Below are positions 54,347 to 64,000 of a stretch of DNA of 64,000 nucleotides, one piece after another; position 1 is the stretch's first letter; each line of letters starts with the position of its first letter. Source of the stretch: Kappaphycus alvarezii (Eukaryota > Rhodophyta > Florideophyceae > Gigartinales > Solieriaceae); assembly GCA_002205965.3 (NCBI GenBank), contig NADL03000465.1, positions 718,838 through 782,837 of the forward strand. The letters run 5' to 3'. The translations under genes were made by a program, and so were the position numbers. The notes beneath the pieces are model-generated. The model saw only the letters and a program-made list of their open reading frames with translations. It did not search any database and was not told the DNA's origin.

Positions 54347-57300
54347 TTAGCTGGCAGACGAGTGACACATTCTAAATTTAAGACTCACCCACCGGCTTCG
54401 GAGCAACATGCTCTTCTCTGTCACCGTTTGGGGGCTCGCTACGTTAGAAGAGTCTTGCTTCTTCTCTTCCGATTTCCTTTTCCGTTTTTCCTCTTCCTCG
54501 GCCCGTGCCTTTTCCATTCTTTCTTTACGAGCCTTGGCTTTCTCGCGGTCCTTGTTCTCCTGTATACTTTTCTCAAACATTTTAAGAAAATCGTTCAGGG
54601 TGCTGAACACTTCTTCAATTTTTGCAGACTTTGGATCTTCACCGACAAGTGTTGCCATTTCTGAAAACGCGCGAAGCATTTCCTCATGAAGCTTCTGAAG
54701 CTCTGTCGCAGCATCCTCTGCCTTTGAGAAAATTTTTCTGGCGACTGCAAAGGGACTCTCTAATGCTTTCGGTTTGTCCTCTCCGCCCGATTCCTGGCTA
54801 GAGACTGCATCACCAGAGCTCAACTCGTCGGGCACCTTCACTTGCCCGGAATTTGCTGGAGTCGGGCCCATTGAATCAGAAGTACTCGAGTTCCGCCTCG
54901 CAGTCTTTGGCGGAGGAGGTGTGCTAGGTAGCGAGCCATTTCCATCTCCAACTTTCAGCTCCTCTTCAGTAATCATCTTGGTAATTTCCTGACCCATCAT
55001 ACTAACAGCCCTAACAAATGTCTTTAGCTCTTGGCGATATCTTGCTTTGAAAGTTTCTTCGCGTCTTGAACATGTGGCATATCCTTGGACAAAAACAGGG
55101 CGTCATTCTTCTGTGATTCCAACATCTGCGTGACAAAGTGCAGCAGAGTCATCCCTCGTTCTCGCGCTTTAGTCTCCGCGAGCTTTTTCAGACCCTCAAG
55201 TCGGAATCCCTTGGCAGAGCCCTTTGTCGTTCCTTGATTCAACACATTCCCAACCGTTAAGATGGTAGCAAGGACCTTCTCAAAACGTTTGGATGAAGTA
55301 ACCTCCCTACACGCATGAATAACATTTGTAAGGGCAACCCTAATCTCTCCTTCAGCTTCATCCGCTGTTCGCATTGTTACCATCGTCTTGATTTTACCTC
55401 CCCAGCGAGGAACTCTAGATACGTATACTGCCAATGCTTCTGCGTGGTTGAGCTTTTCGATTTCCTCCTCTGGAGCCGCGTATGCTTTTGCCATCTCTAT
55501 CTCTTCGGGCTTAAACTGAGCTGCATAAAGCGCCAGGACATTGTCTTTTGAAAGTTTCTCACAGAGCGGATCAAGCGTCCTAACTGCATGTGCAATCTCT
55601 TGGGAGGTAGCTTAATCTTCCGTAGCATATCAAGGTGTTCATGGTGCGTTTTGAATCGAGAATACCGGCCGCCTTAGGCCCATCTTCGGGCTTGAGTACT
55701 AGGTCCCTCCACTGCTGCTTTCGGAGGTGGTCGATTGCTGAAAAGGTCAATTAGTGCCTTCTCGCTCTCTTCTCAAGAGTAAGTATTTCTTGAAACTCGG
55801 GCTTCGCGTACAGAGTCTTTTGTATTCTCACATTTGATATCAAATTCCAGTTGAAACGCTTTGTATCAAGACGTTTCGGCGAGGGTGATGGAGTACTCGA
55901 AGGTTGCACTCCAGGGCCCGGAGGAGGGGCACTTGAGGGACTTGGCTGGTTTTTGCAGGTCCATTTACAGCCGGGGACAGTCCCGGTTTCGTTTGCGGCT
56001 TAAGTTTCCCTATGGGTGGTGGTGGTGGAGGTTTCCGAGGTCCCCCCGGAGGCGGAGGAGGCGGGGTGGGGGTGCACCTGTTGCATTTTTCGGGCCACCC
56101 AAAGGCGGCGAGGGTTTCGGGAGAGTCCCCGCTGGCTTGCGTACCCCTGGGGGTGGCGGAGGGGGAGGAGGTGGTTTCGGTCCACCGGAGGGCGCAGGCT
56201 TCACAGCAAATGCAGGCGGGGGTGGCGGAGGAGGCGGCCCTCCAGAGGTTGACCCGGAACCTTGGGAGGGGCAGGCGCAATTGGCGGTAGTCCACTGCCA
56301 CTGGATCTTTGTGGTGGGGGGAGGCGGTGGAGGAGGGGGACCAACCTTTCCGCCAGATCCAGGAATTTTTAGAGGCGGTGGGGGAGGAGGCGGAGGTCCG
56401 CCTCCGATAGATCCACGTGCCTTTGGTGGGGGGGTGGCGGGGGCGGAGGTCCGCGGGAGCAGTTCCAGGAGGCTTCGGTGGCACGGGCGGAGGAACTGGT
56501 GGGGCAGGTGCAGACCTTGAGCCTCAGGGAGACTAGCAAGATGGTTGGAGTTCCCGACGGGGGCTGCGGTGGAGGTTGGAGGGCCGCCTGGCTTCGATGG
56601 ATCGCCTTGACTGCGCATGACTCTGACTTTGTCGACAACTTCCTGCTGCGAGACGAATTTGCGGCTGGCTCCATCCTCACCTGATTCCTTCGATTCCGCG
56701 ACTAACGCCTGTAGTGCATCGGTGAACTGCTCAAGAAGCTGAGATTCGGACATCGAATTCTGCAAATTGTCAAAGACATCGTTTATACGAAAACGGTCCG
56801 TTTTCCCAGTCTTCTTCACTCCCTTTAAAAGCACTTGCATAGCTTCTTGCAGGACTTCAACGTCCTTTCTCTCCGAGAGGAATTGCCATGTTCCTCCGGA
56901 CGGGCACGGAATCTCGGGACAACTCTGCAGCTTGCGACAGCTTTTCCGCAGGTCATTGTCGTCTAATTCTTCCTCGTCGTCCTCGCCGATGTACTGCGCA
57001 ATGTCGGAAAACCCGTCATCCTCTGACGAGATGTCTGTAGCAGTAGTGTTTGACATCGAGCCTCTCCTTGCCAAAAAGGTCTTGTCAATAACCTGCCTTG
57101 CAGTCTTTTGACGCTTAATCTGTCCGTAGTTTCCTCATTCGCAACCTCCTCCCAGGCCTGCCTAAACACCTGCACAAACCCCAAGGGCATCATCCTCGAC
57201 ATCCACTCCCAAAACCTCTTCAAGCAGCTTTGCTTTCCGCTTATCATCAGACCCCTCAAGAATTCGTTGACGCTTCGCATTCATGTCTCCTCCTGCTGTC

Positions 57301-58535
57301 GCCGCTCCTCATTCTTTCGTCGAATTTCTTGCACAAAGTCGACATCCACTGGGGCAGGAATCGCCTTTAGAGTAGGTGGGGTGCCTTTGGAGCCTGATGA
57401 ACAAGCTCCTCGACAAGGTCAGCCAGATCCGCCGCTCGCGCAATCAAGTCTGCATTTTCCGGTCCGACCATTTTGGCATATTCTACAAGAGCCTCGTCGG
57501 AGAAATCATCGGGTTGAAATCCGTCTGGTGGGAGTAGATCCTCGAAAAACAGTCTACACCAAAATCGCAGTCGACGGTAATCTTCTCATTGACACCTGGT
57601 GCCATCTCAATATCCTTCCAGAGTACACGGTGATAGGGGGATTGCAGGAAGCCGGTGTGACGGGCAATAGTAAACAGTGGTTTGGTTGCGTCGCTATTGG
57701 TAACCAGTGCTCAAACGAAATGAGCAAGTCGCCCGCGATGACCTCATCAAGAACAAAGCTTGCGCAACCTGTACCGATCATAGCGTCATTATTTTCTTGG
57801 ACTATAGTGGCACATTGTTCGCCCTCATTCCTGCCTGCCTGGTAGATACGAATGACAGGGTTCCAGGGTTGATCGTCAATGACGACCTTACCTTGGACTA
57901 GAATCTTTGCCATTTGCAGAGGTCTGACGTTTGGCAGGCGGGATTGATGCGAAGCATAGAGAAAAATCGGAGATATTGGTACAGGTTGGATACATAAATG
58001 TCCTTGATCTGACGTTCAGAACACATATTTGTTTCGACGACGAGTTTCTTAAAGTGCTCAAGGGCGCTTATGGCATTCTCAAAATGGCGGACAAATGTAA
58101 GGTAGGCGCTAGCAAAAAGGGCGATGGCAGTGAGTGGGCGATATTCCTCACAAATCTCGTTCCTGGCGACAATGAGGACAATGTGCTGGGTGCCCGACTG
58201 CATGCCCTTTTGAAGAAAATCGGTGGCTTCGGCGCAGACCTCAAAGATGGAAGAGAGTGGTGGAACGAGATAATACGGGCCGAGATGAACGGTGAGGTGA
58301 TGAGAAGGTCGGGGAGAATATCGTTCATCCAGGGCTCTTCACCGCGGGCACCGACATCGACGACGTGAACAAAACGTGTCTCGCCATATTTTCGAAAGGC
58401 CTTTTGCAACATGTCGAGCATGTCAGAGGCGAACGTTTGCGGTTCGTAAAGGGCGACAAAGACGCCATCGGTAAGTTCCTGGACTTTTCGACCGGTCTTG
58501 GGCTTTTTGTTATAAAATGTGAAGAGGCCTTTCAT
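54347..58535 (-). CDS. Formin with PTEN-C2-like N-terminus (class II-like)
   Basis: About 1,390 residues, frameshifted in many places. Start ATG at 58,535 gives MKGLFTFYNKKPKTGRKVQE, which parallels the opening of plant class II formins. Domains: a PTEN phosphatase-like fold (58,535-57,960) whose HCX5R loop is replaced by LIVARNEICEEYRPLTAI, so catalysis is not expected; a C2 domain (57,913-57,550; GKVVIDDQPWNPVIRIYQAG ... FVLDEVIAGDLLISF) likely to bind phosphoinositide membranes; an acidic linker; an FH1 region with several runs of 7-9 prolines (about 56,460-56,000) for profilin-actin; an FH2 domain (about 55,870-54,600; KRFNWNLI, LATILTVGNVLNQGTTKGSA, KGFRLEGLKKLAETKARERG, FFxTLNxFLKMFE-like end); and a charged tail. 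It would nucleate and elongate actin filaments at membranes. A GTACA cluster lies upstream. Confidence 0.9.
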
Positions 58536-59742
58536 GGTGAGTTAGGAATGTGGGTGGGGAGGGGAAGCAGGATACAGGGTGCGGAGTAAAATTGGGGATA
58601 ACAAAGGGTGATATAGTGTTGTAGAAAAAGGAGGTAGGGGTCACAATGAGAAATGGGCCGTGGGATTGCCACTGACGAGAGTGGAGAGGCCAGCATGAAG
58701 CTGGGATTGGGTTGGAGAGGAAGGGCAACGCGGGTGAGACGTGTTGGTAGATTGGGAGGGTAGGGACGAGGGACGACGGTTGCAAGGGAGGGCGGAAGGT
58801 GGATGGATTCAAAGAATGGAATGAGTTTTTGGGGATGGGGCAAGTGTGTGCAGGTGGGATGGATGGAGGGAGAAGGGTTTGTTGGAGATGAGAAATGGCA
58901 AATGGCAAATGAAAAATGAAAGCGAAGAAATGAGGCAAAACTGCACGAAAAGCTGCATGGGTTTTGCCTTTACACACGTGTTGAAAATACTGTAAAGGCG
59001 TTTGAAAAGCCATGCCAACTGCGGTTAATTGCTGGCACCAGCACCATCGGTTGGATTCATCAGGATTCAGATGGCATTCAGATACCATTCAGAATTTCAG
59101 ATTCAACAGAACATCCACTTTTCCACTTGCCAACTTTTTCCCATTGACTATCGGATGCTGTTGACATCAACCGAATGCAGAGCCCATTCCACTCGGGCCC
59201 CAAATTCACCGCCTGTCACTGTAATGCCAAACCCTGCCATCACAACATGATTGGCCGCATGACCATGTTTGCAACTGTACGCAGTACAGTACAGTACAAT
59301 ATTGGATTGGATTGGTCACGCAACTTTGTGCATCGGTACTGTACTGTACAGTATCGCGCGTACAAGTTAGTATTTGTACTGTACAGTAGCACCTACCGCC
59401 TCGCAAGTCTCAAGTTGCAACACTGCCCGCAATCACCTCGACAGCAGTCGGGGACAGGCTGTTGCCGTCGATTACGTCACCCACGTACCCCCCTAAACCG
59501 CCCGCTGCCCAAGCCAGCCAGCCAGCCATCAACCGCCACATCTGCACCGACACCAACCCCGACGTGTTGCGCCAACCCGCCGCCCCATCCAAGCCCTACT
59601 CCCAATCCCCACTCACCACACGGCTCATCCGTGGTACGCCATGCATGCACCCGCAACACCTCGTCCCGTCATGTTTCTATTGCCACTCTCCTCCACCCCA
59701 TCTCAACACACTCAGTAAACAGTCTCAAAATAGCTTTACGCT
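58536..59742. other. Intergenic region upstream of formin
   Basis: Holds a GTACA cluster (59,277-59,388); open frames on both strands (for example 58,510-59,088 minus and 59,175-59,753 plus) are unrecognised. Its right end is the 3' side of the hydroxypyruvate reductase gene. Confidence 0.5.
59277..59388. repeat. GTACA/TGTAC palindrome clusters upstream of formin
   Basis: Three blocks: GCAGTACAGTACAGTACAAT, GGTACTGTACTGTACAGTAT and TTGTACTGTACAGTAG, about 740-850 bp from the formin start. Confidence 0.85.
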
Positions 59743-60736
59743 TTACGCCTTGACCTCACTGGGCAATTCTACACCATTGTAAGCCGCCAACAAGTTCCTC
59801 GCCGCAGCGTCGCCATGGCCGTACGCGTCCCATCCGACGCGCTCCCAATATGCGGCAAGATAAAACATTTGGACACTGAATCAACTCACTATCCGTCGGC
59901 AGTGGTTCCGGCGTGGTAACATCCAACCCGGCCGCAAAAATCTCCCCCTCCCTCAACGCCACCACAAGGTCATCCTGATTCACCAACTCCCCCCTCGCCG
60001 CATTAATAAACACCGCCGTCTTTTTCATCATCCCAAAAGTCCTCTTATCAAACTTGCCCACCGTCTCGTCATTCAACGGACAGAGCGGGATCACAATATC
60101 CGCCGTCCTTAGCAATTCGTCCTCATCCACATACTTTGCGTCCAACGGTGCAGCCACTTGCGCGCGCTCTGTTCTCCCAGAATATAAAATGGTACAATTA
60201 AACGCTCTCAAGCGACGCCACCGCCGCACCAATCCTCCCCAACCCGATAATCCCCACTACCGCACCATGCACATCCGGGCCACACATGCCGTGCGGGGTC
60301 CACGTACCCCACGTCCCATCCACCACACTCGCCGTCGCCTCCTTGAACCTCCGACACGCAGCCAGTACAAGCCCTAGTGTAGTATCGGCTGTAGTCTCTG
60401 TCAATACATCCGGTGTATTCCCCACGACAATTCCCCTCCGTTTACACTCGGCAACATCAATATGATTATACCCCACACTCATGGTCGACACGACCTTGAG
60501 TCGCGGTCCAGCCGCTTCTAACACGTCGGCGGTTATCTTATCCGTCAACACACAGTATAGCGCATCGTGCCTAATTTGATTCGGGAAAGTAGCTCATTGG
60601 GTGGAATGGGGTCATCCGAATCCCAGACATCCAGTTGCAGCTTTGGAGACGCGTCGCGTAGCATGTCCATAGCAGGCTTTGCGACACGACGTGTTACAAG
60701 CACTCGCCATGGCGAGTCTGCGGGTGGGGCTACCAT
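59743..60736 (-). CDS. GRHPR: Glyoxylate/hydroxypyruvate reductase, GRHPR type
   Basis: About 332 residues from ATG at 60,736 (MVAPPADSPWRVLVTRRVAK) to TAA at 59,743; human GRHPR has 328. A D-2-hydroxyacid dehydrogenase that reduces glyoxylate and hydroxypyruvate with NAD(P)H. Landmarks follow human GRHPR closely: WDSDDPIPPNEL, LKVVSTMSVGYNHIDVAE, VVGNTPDVLTETTADTTLGL, the dinucleotide fold VGIIGLGRIGAAVA, LYSGRTER, FINAARGELVNQDDLVVAL, AAGLDVTTPEPLPTDSEL, the catalytic-His loop LPHIGSASDGTRTAM and a C-terminal RNLLAAYNGVELPSEVKA. Four frame breaks: one base each near 60,555, 59,860 and 59,803, and a two-base CG near 60,210. Presumably peroxisomal or cytosolic in photorespiratory glyoxylate use; no targeting signal is obvious. 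Divergent from the aminotransferase gene. Confidence 0.93.
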
Positions 60737-62185
60737 GGTACAGAGGGAATGGTATGTGGTTGGAGGTGCAGTGGTGGCGATTGCGGGATGGGAGACAGAG
60801 ATGGTGGAGAAATGTGGGTGTTTAAACAGGGTGTGTAACGGACAGATGTGAACGGATGTGGGTAAGTTCTCGCGCGAATAAAGGCAAGGGTGAGGCGGAG
60901 GGGGATGTAGAGGAAACGAGGGTGACATTAAGATGCAGAGGGATGGGCGAGATGCATGCGATGAGGGGCAGGTGGTGACCTCACAGTGTGGTGAGTGGCT
61001 GAGATCAGTCCGGCGGGAGGGGCACACGCGCTGTTGATTGTAGGCTTATTTTTTATGTTTCATAAAATATGGTGACCATAGTGTAGTGGAAGGCGTTGTT
61101 AACCCTTGCAGAAAAGGTTTTAATCTTTGCTTGTTGCGGCGTGGTGGTGGAAGGTTCCGTTGTCCTTGTCCCTGTGCGCTGAGTGGTGTAGTGATGATAT
61201 TGTGCAGCGATGTCATGTCGTCGAATTCGATTACAGATGAGATGGCGCCATTGGGACTGATCGAATGATTTCAGAGGGTGCTGGCGGCTGTGCGCAGTCT
61301 CACGAGTGATGGAAAATGCGAGGTTTTGGCGATTGTGACGCGCCATAGTTTACGATTTAGCCCGCTCGCTAGGTAGCTAGAGCTAGCTGCTCCACACACA
61401 AATGTCAAGCACCACATTTTCGTCGTCGCAACGGATAGTCGACCTCCTGTCGAGTGGAGAATGGAATGGCCCAATGTTTTGCAGTATAAATGTAACGTTG
61501 TATACCATTGGCCAAAATGCAACTCAATCTGTTGCATTTGCGCCGCTGTTTCCTCCACAGAACGTTCCCTGCGAATATCTTTGAGGCAAACCGTACCACT
61601 TGTCGTATTTCCATTGGATAGAATTCAAACCCCGTGTGTGGTGTAAAGCCTATTGGCGGCGTTTCGTAAAATATCGCTGTCCGTCGGAAAGCGCCACTGG
61701 GGTTTGTCGTACCATTGCCAATGAAAATATCCGAATCAATGGTATTGTGGTGGGTGGCGGAATGGCGTTTTCATCGTTTTGCCAGTGCAGGAGCGCGTCT
61801 ACTCGAGTCTTGTGCCAAATTGCTCAACTTTCATTGCACCATCTTCACAGATCATCATCTACCGCTCAATTCGGAACGAAATCTCCACAGTCGCTCAAAG
61901 TTTCCGTCGATTCTGCTTGAACCACCGCACTTTGGCCGATAAGCGCCCCGCCCTTTTCACTTCTACAGCAAGCCTAACACTCCAAGTCAACTTTGATTCC
62001 CCATCTTGCAACATTCTCATATATATAAACAGAGCATTCGCATCTCAGTGCCACATCAACCTCGGTAACCATCATCTGCCTCATCATTTTATCTACGCTA
62101 ACTAGACTCACAGCATCCACCACACCACCACCACTCCTAACCAACCCCCGTCCATCTCAACCCACTACAACACCACTGCACAACC
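60737..62185. promoter_or_regulatory. Divergent intergenic region (GRHPR / aminotransferase)
   Basis: 1,449 bp with no recognised gene. Frames at 61,053-61,614 (minus) and 61,600-62,105 (plus) are unrecognised. No GTACA cluster is seen. The aminotransferase TATA box lies near the right end. Confidence 0.45.
62020..62029 (+). promoter_or_regulatory. TATA box of the aminotransferase gene
   Basis: CATATATATAAACAGAGC, about 155 bp before the ATG, followed by a C/A-rich leader without upstream ATG. The spacing matches the TATA box of the GATA gene. Confidence 0.6.
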
Positions 62186-63426
62186 ATGGGCTCAGTCGCC
62201 AACTATCGTGAACCCCTCGCCGACCGTCTCTCCCGCCTCGGCACTGAGACAGCCTACGCCGTAGCACTCGAGGCCGGCAAGATCAAAGCCTCCGGCAACA
62301 AGGTCTACCCCTTTCACATCGGTGACCTAAACTTTCCCACTCCCCAGGTCGTCAAGGATGCCTGCAAAAAGGCCATCGACGATGGTTTCACTGGATATTG
62401 CGCCGCCGCAGGCATTCCGTCCTGCGTCAAGCCCTCGCAAACCACTACAACCAAGTCTTTGGCTGAATTACTCCATCGAGAACGTCTCTGTCCAAAGCGG
62501 AGGCAAGCCGGGCATTGGCAAGTTTCTCATGTGCGTCTGTAACGAAGGCGATGAAGTACTGTTCCCGTCTCCTGGTTACCCGATTTATGAATCATGGCAA
62601 AGTTTTTGAATACAAAGGCCGTGCCTTACTTGTACAAGGAAACCAGCCAGGGCACATTCGCTTTGGACGTCGATGAGCTGCGTGCAAAGGTCACCCCGAG
62701 GACAAAGGCCATCTTTGTCAACAACTTTCAAAACCCTATGGGCGTCGCCCACACACGCGAGGAACTCCAGGCCATTGCTGACCTTTGCATCGAAAAGGAT
62801 CTCTACTGCTTCTCCGACGACCCGTATTACCAAATCGTCTTTTCCGACTTTGACAAGCAGGACTTTGTCCACATGCTTCGCTCCCGGGTATGTCCAACCG
62901 TACCGTATGCGGCTACACCTTTTCAAAGAGCTTTGCCATGACTGGCTGGCGTCTTGGCGGTGTCCTTGGGCCCAAGTGGCTTATTGACCAAGTCACCAAG
63001 ATAAACACCAATGACGAGGCATGCACTACCCACTTTGTCCAAGTCGCAGGCGTTACCGCACTCACCCATCCCGACGCAAAGCAGTTCACTGTCGATATGG
63101 TCGCCGAGTTGGAGCAGCGCCGCGATGTCCTGGCCAACGAGCTCAACTCCGTTCCCGGTTTTCACGCCATCAAACCAAAGGCCACCTTTTACATGATGGC
63201 CAATGTCACCAAGGCTATGCGGGCCATGGGGATTGCTGATATTGAGACGTTTCGGAGTCGAGTGCTTGCCGAGACTGGCGTATCATTTTGTACACGCGCT
63301 CATTTCGGCACCCCGACACCGGGCGAGACGAATATGTATGTGAGGTTTGCATTCTCCGGTGTCACCGTGGAGCAGATCCAGGCCGTCGGCGATGTGCTCC
63401 GACCATACATGCAGCAGTTTGTGTAG
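62186..63426 (+). CDS. Class I PLP aminotransferase, aspartate-aminotransferase-like
   Basis: About 414 residues with a strong start context (CAACCATGG). A fold-type I enzyme transferring an amino group between an amino acid and a 2-oxoacid. Landmarks: FHIGDLNFPTPQVVKDACKK, GYCAAAGIPVLRQAL, the cofactor-loop SVQSGGKPGIGKFLM, NNFQNPMG (the NPTG-type substrate loop), YCFSDDPYYQIVF with the pyridine-contact Asp, the Schiff-base lysine in YTFSKSFAMTGWRLGG (about residue 246), and the carboxylate-binding Arg in MYVRFAFSG. Substrate could be aspartate, alanine or a related amino acid; these are not separable by eye. No targeting peptide is evident. Four frame breaks (near 62,413, 62,462, 62,608 and 62,889) each need one base, three of them in G runs. 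Confidence 0.92.
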
Positions 63427-64000
63427 AAGTCAGGACCAGGTTGTAATAGTCTTTGAAAAAATGAGTACGGGGTTCTTCAAGCCGGGTGACGCATGACAGT
63501 CGCAGTCATGTAATCCGTGCCGCTCCATTTGACCCACCCTTGCCTATACCGCCATTGTAAACAAGAAACAGCCTTCGGCACAACACCCCTCACACCTCTA
63601 CCCCTCCTTTCACCTGTGCCATCCTCCCCACCCCAGCCCCTTACGTCGACCTTTGCACCACGCGCCCCCCTCCAACCCCCACAACCCTCGCAGGCAACAC
63701 ACACACAACCGACTGCCTCAGTACCGTCCCCTGCGCCCCCTCCCCTGCCTCTTGCAATGCATCACAACACAACACATGCCACACCCTCGGCGCAGGCGGC
63801 GTATCTGGCGGACGCTTCCGCGGAACAATGGGCCATTCGGCAACGTCCGGCGAAGGGGGCGGCGTCCGCGCGCGGAGCGAGCCGGCGGAAGTGGCCGAGG
63901 TTCAGGGACGGGGGCGGGGGCCGGAGACATTATTTGTTCGAGCTGTTTGTGTCTTCGTGTGGGGTTGCACTTTGTGGGAAATGTAGGCGGAGTGCTTGGC
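63427..64000. other. GC-rich right end, coding strand unclear
   Basis: From about 63,580 both strands have long open frames because of high GC: a plus-strand frame stays open to 63,988 and minus-strand frames at 63,718-63,930 (start MSPAPAPVPEP) and 63,477-63,704 are open too. None gives a recognisable domain. A gene starting on the minus strand near 63,930 is possible; nothing more can be said. Confidence 0.3.

Noticed and set aside
54347-58535. Long Gly-rich plus-strand frame over 55,861-56,520 as a gene
   Set aside because: It is the antisense image of the formin FH1 polyproline runs.
29032-63426. Programmed ribosomal frameshifting, as in Euplotes, to explain the broken genes
   Set aside because: Breaks occur at varied homopolymers, need a missing base (a -1 type shift) and lack a common slippery site or stop context. 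An assembly or read error is simpler.
63718-63930. Twin-cysteine mitochondrial assembly protein on the minus strand
   Set aside because: One frame reads HCSAEASARYAACAEG, but the cysteine spacing is off by one and no second pair follows; high GC opens all frames here.
1-64000. CRISPR array, riboswitch or bacterial operon
   Set aside because: No regularly spaced repeats; introns and the gene set are eukaryotic. The GTACA runs lack unique spacers of constant size.

Overview
This is nuclear DNA of a eukaryote. It has GT-AG introns of about 90-115 nt, a CaaX-tailed Rheb GTPase, a formin, WD40 and TPR proteins, and eukaryotic transposon remnants. No bacterial operon or organellar gene set is visible. 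The host looks like a microbial or algal eukaryote rather than an animal or typical fungus: it has a two-pore-channel remnant, a GATA finger with the plant-type 18-residue loop, and a formin whose N-terminus resembles the PTEN-C2 module of plant class II formins. A red alga would fit, but the sequence alone does not settle the lineage.

The window has two halves. Positions 1 to about 27,300 are AT-rich, gene-poor and decayed. They hold a two-pore channel pseudogene (about 1,684-2,965), a dead Tc1/mariner element with 48-bp terminal inverted repeats (3,739-5,314), a tandem duplication, an unusual multi-arm hairpin (21,451-21,533), and two LINE-type 3'-end remnants lying tail to tail (23,371-23,790 plus strand; 24,138-24,917 minus strand). 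The minus-strand LINE copy is still open for 259 codons. Short GC-richer islands are embedded in this AT-rich sequence.

From about 27,400 on, the sequence is richer in GC and carries real genes. In order these are a possible small protein (-), a PH-domain protein (-), a BPL_N/GATase-like protein (-), an unrecognised minus-strand reading-frame chain (36.7-38.7 kb), a GATA factor (+), WDR83/MORG1 (+), the NatA subunit NAA15 (-), Rheb (+), a SKI8/WDR61-like protein (-), the CST telomere subunit TEN1 (+, three exons), a PTEN-C2-FH1-FH2 formin (-), glyoxylate/hydroxypyruvate reductase (-) and an aspartate-aminotransferase-like enzyme (+). From 43 kb on, genes are densely packed. The three convergent gene pairs are separated by a narrow 430-470 bp, and SKI8/TEN1 share a 363-bp divergent promoter.

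Two patterns run across the right half. First, many genes are broken by single missing bases, mostly at short homopolymers and with no in-frame nonsense changes noticed. This looks like homopolymer undercalling in the assembly rather than pseudogenes; the two-pore channel on the left, in contrast, carries a true nonsense codon. Second, clusters of a GTACA/TGTAC palindromic repeat (core GTACTGTACAGTAC) lie upstream of most right-half genes and are almost absent from the left half. They are the best candidate here for an undescribed regulatory or structural element.
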